A stretch of DNA of 64,000 nucleotides from Bacteroidaceae bacterium (GTDB lineage Bacteria > Bacteroidota > Bacteroidia > Bacteroidales > Bacteroidaceae): contig JAKSIS010000001.1 of the NCBI GenBank assembly GCA_024398665.1, positions 38,284 to 102,283 on the forward strand, given 5' to 3'. This document shows, piece by piece, positions 62,959-64,000 of the stretch. Positions within the stretch are counted from its first letter, which is position 1. Every line of letters begins with the position of its first letter. The translations under genes and the position numbers were made by a program. Below the pieces are notes generated by a model. That model worked only from the letters and a program-made list of their open reading frames with translations. It had not been told where the DNA came from and ran no database searches.

Positions 62959-63948
62959 ATGAAAAAGAGAACCTGTTTATTAGCATTAGCATTTGCATGG
63001 TTGTTTGTAGGATGTTCAACAAACGATTGGGACCTCCTGGAGTATAATAACACATGGGAAGCGTCATTATCCCAATGCGTTCAGGATTACTCCAGCCAAC
63101 TGTCAAAAAGTGGTGTAAGTCTAGTAAAAAAAGAATTGCTGACTGACAATTCAATTGACAGCACCAGTTTCCTTAAATCCAAAGAATTCTGTTTCCCGGT
63201 ATATTACAAGAGTTATGATCGTTTTGATCCGGTCCCGTTGTCCTTCTTGGAAAAAGACAGCGTCACTTCTCATGTGTCCATTCAGACAATAAGGAACAGG
63301 GTACATGATTGCCTGAAACATCAGGATGATTACCAGTTTGTAGAATTGGAGTGGTCATGTGATGATGTGTTCACATTCAACACAATAGCTGTCTTTGACA
63401 GATACTCACATGAACTGGTATATGATAACCTGCTTGGCAACATCATAACTAAAAATGTATTGGACAACAGGCATAAGGTACTGACACGGTCAGAAATCAC
63501 AGTGCAAACTGTACTTTCGAATGAGGCAGCGGAGCTTGATAGTGTTGTACATGTCAAATACAGGAGTTCAATTGTCCATAATTATTCTAAGTTGAATATG
63601 AAAATATCAATATGGGGCCAGTGGTGTAGAAGAACAATTATTGAGGGAGATAGTATTGCCAGATTTGAATTTGATTGGACTAATACATACGCATTTACGG
63701 AACTGTCATCTGATATCAACGAAAATGTATTGTCATGGAATGATTCGTTCATAAATTATAGTCGGAATAATATGATCGCGTATAAATATTTGTTGTGGAT
63801 AGGACCTGCTTCTTCACGATATGAGACTTATTCGTTGAGCGATTTCGACATGTCTATTAACAGTCCGTTTGTTCTTAACGATGCAGACGGCAATTTGGAG
63901 GCATGTCATGTGGAGATCAGACTAGATCATCCGAAGTATTCTTTTTAA
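62959..63948 (+). CDS. Lipoprotein of the three-member paralogous family
   Basis: 329 residues, lipoprotein signal MKKRTCLLALAFAWLFVGC (lipid Cys19). N-terminal NTWEASLSQCVQDYSSQLSK corresponds to NSSLSSILTQNKSLFSK of the family member at 56432; core FNTIAVFDRYSHELVYDNLL; C-terminal YKYLLWIGPASSRYETYSLSD keeps the Trp. No known family recognised. It lies 35 nt after the Wzy-like gene. Confidence 0.7.
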   Translation: MKKRTCLLALAFAWLFVGCSTNDWDLLEYNNTWEASLSQCVQDYSSQLSKSGVSLVKKELLTDNSIDSTSFLKSKEFCFPVYYKSYDRFDPVPLSFLEKDSVTSHVSIQTIRNRVHDCLKHQDDYQFVELEWSCDDVFTFNTIAVFDRYSHELVYDNLLGNIITKNVLDNRHKVLTRSEITVQTVLSNEAAELDSVVHVKYRSSIVHNYSKLNMKISIWGQWCRRTIIEGDSIARFEFDWTNTYAFTELSSDINENVLSWNDSFINYSRNNMIAYKYLLWIGPASSRYETYSLSDFDMSINSPFVLNDADGNLEACHVEIRLDHPKYSF

Positions 63949-63962
63949 TCAACTGAAATCAT

Positions 63963-63970
63963 TATATTTG
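63963..63970 (+). promoter_or_regulatory. -7 promoter box for a gene starting at the right edge
   Basis: TATATTTG, exact TAnnTTTG. An ATG at 63997-63999 is the probable start of the next gene, which lies outside the window. Confidence 0.45.
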
Positions 63971-64000
63971 CAGAAACCCACCAAAAATAGAGCAATATGC

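Noticed and set aside
42893-63948. Polysaccharide utilisation locus
   Set aside because: No SusC/SusD pair and no glycosidases are present in this region, although lipoproteins and TPR regulators might suggest one.

Overview
The window looks like chromosomal DNA of a member of the Bacteroidales (Bacteroidota). The signs are promoters of the TAnnTTTG (-7) type, many SPII lipoproteins with short LxxC lipoboxes, type IX secretion (T9SS)-like C-terminal tails, DUF3316, DUF4419, DUF3244 and DUF1460 families, TPR regulators anchored in the membrane, and secreted proteins with an N-terminal MG2 domain. The genus cannot be fixed from sequence reading alone. TAG is used as an ordinary stop (for example in cdaA, the GH43 gene and comF), so the standard bacterial code applies.

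Layout. 0-6 kb: parC (cut by the left edge), a DUF3316-like outer-membrane protein, an S41 protease lipoprotein and sppA, tightly packed, then tRNA-Leu(UAG). 6.1-7.1 kb: about 1 kb without genes, filled with hairpins and tandem repeats. 7.1-20.3 kb: three secreted proteins in a row, a beta-helix-like protein, a 1037-residue protein with a dockerin-like domain, and a 3023-residue giant with a cohesin-like N-terminus; the last two end in T9SS-like tails. 20.3-26.6 kb: greA (minus), an ATP-grasp enzyme, adenine deaminase, a DUF4419 protein and a GH43 glycosidase. 26.6-31.9 kb: a repeat-rich accessory stretch with a DUF1460-M15 peptidase fusion, a frameshifted RAYT-like transposase, a YbaK/ProX-like deacylase and a small lipoprotein.

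31.9-42.7 kb is housekeeping: murF, an SGNH hydrolase, folP and cdaA in one operon; groES-groEL with a terminator; purN, a deoD-type nucleoside phosphorylase, a lipoprotein, prmC, recX, comF and queA. 42.9-64 kb is a surface-protein region in which one module (TPR regulator, Fibrobacter-type paralogous-domain lipoprotein, MG2-domain protein) occurs twice. The second copy is enlarged by a DUF3244 protein, a transglutaminase-like lipoprotein, three paralogous lipoproteins of an unrecognised family and a Wzy/O-antigen-ligase-like membrane protein. Between the copies lie an IS4-type transposase remnant and an ATPase gene bracketed by two copies of a long palindrome.

Most unusual: (1) a 142-bp element with 17-bp terminal inverted repeats, present four times at exactly the same length on both sides of a RAYT-like gene, which suggests a REPIN/MITE-like family mobilised by that transposase; (2) the palindrome-bracketed ATPase; (3) the duplicated surface module, in which one lipoprotein has a TAG stop exactly where both paralogs have a conserved Trp; (4) the adjacent dockerin-like and cohesin-like giant secreted proteins.
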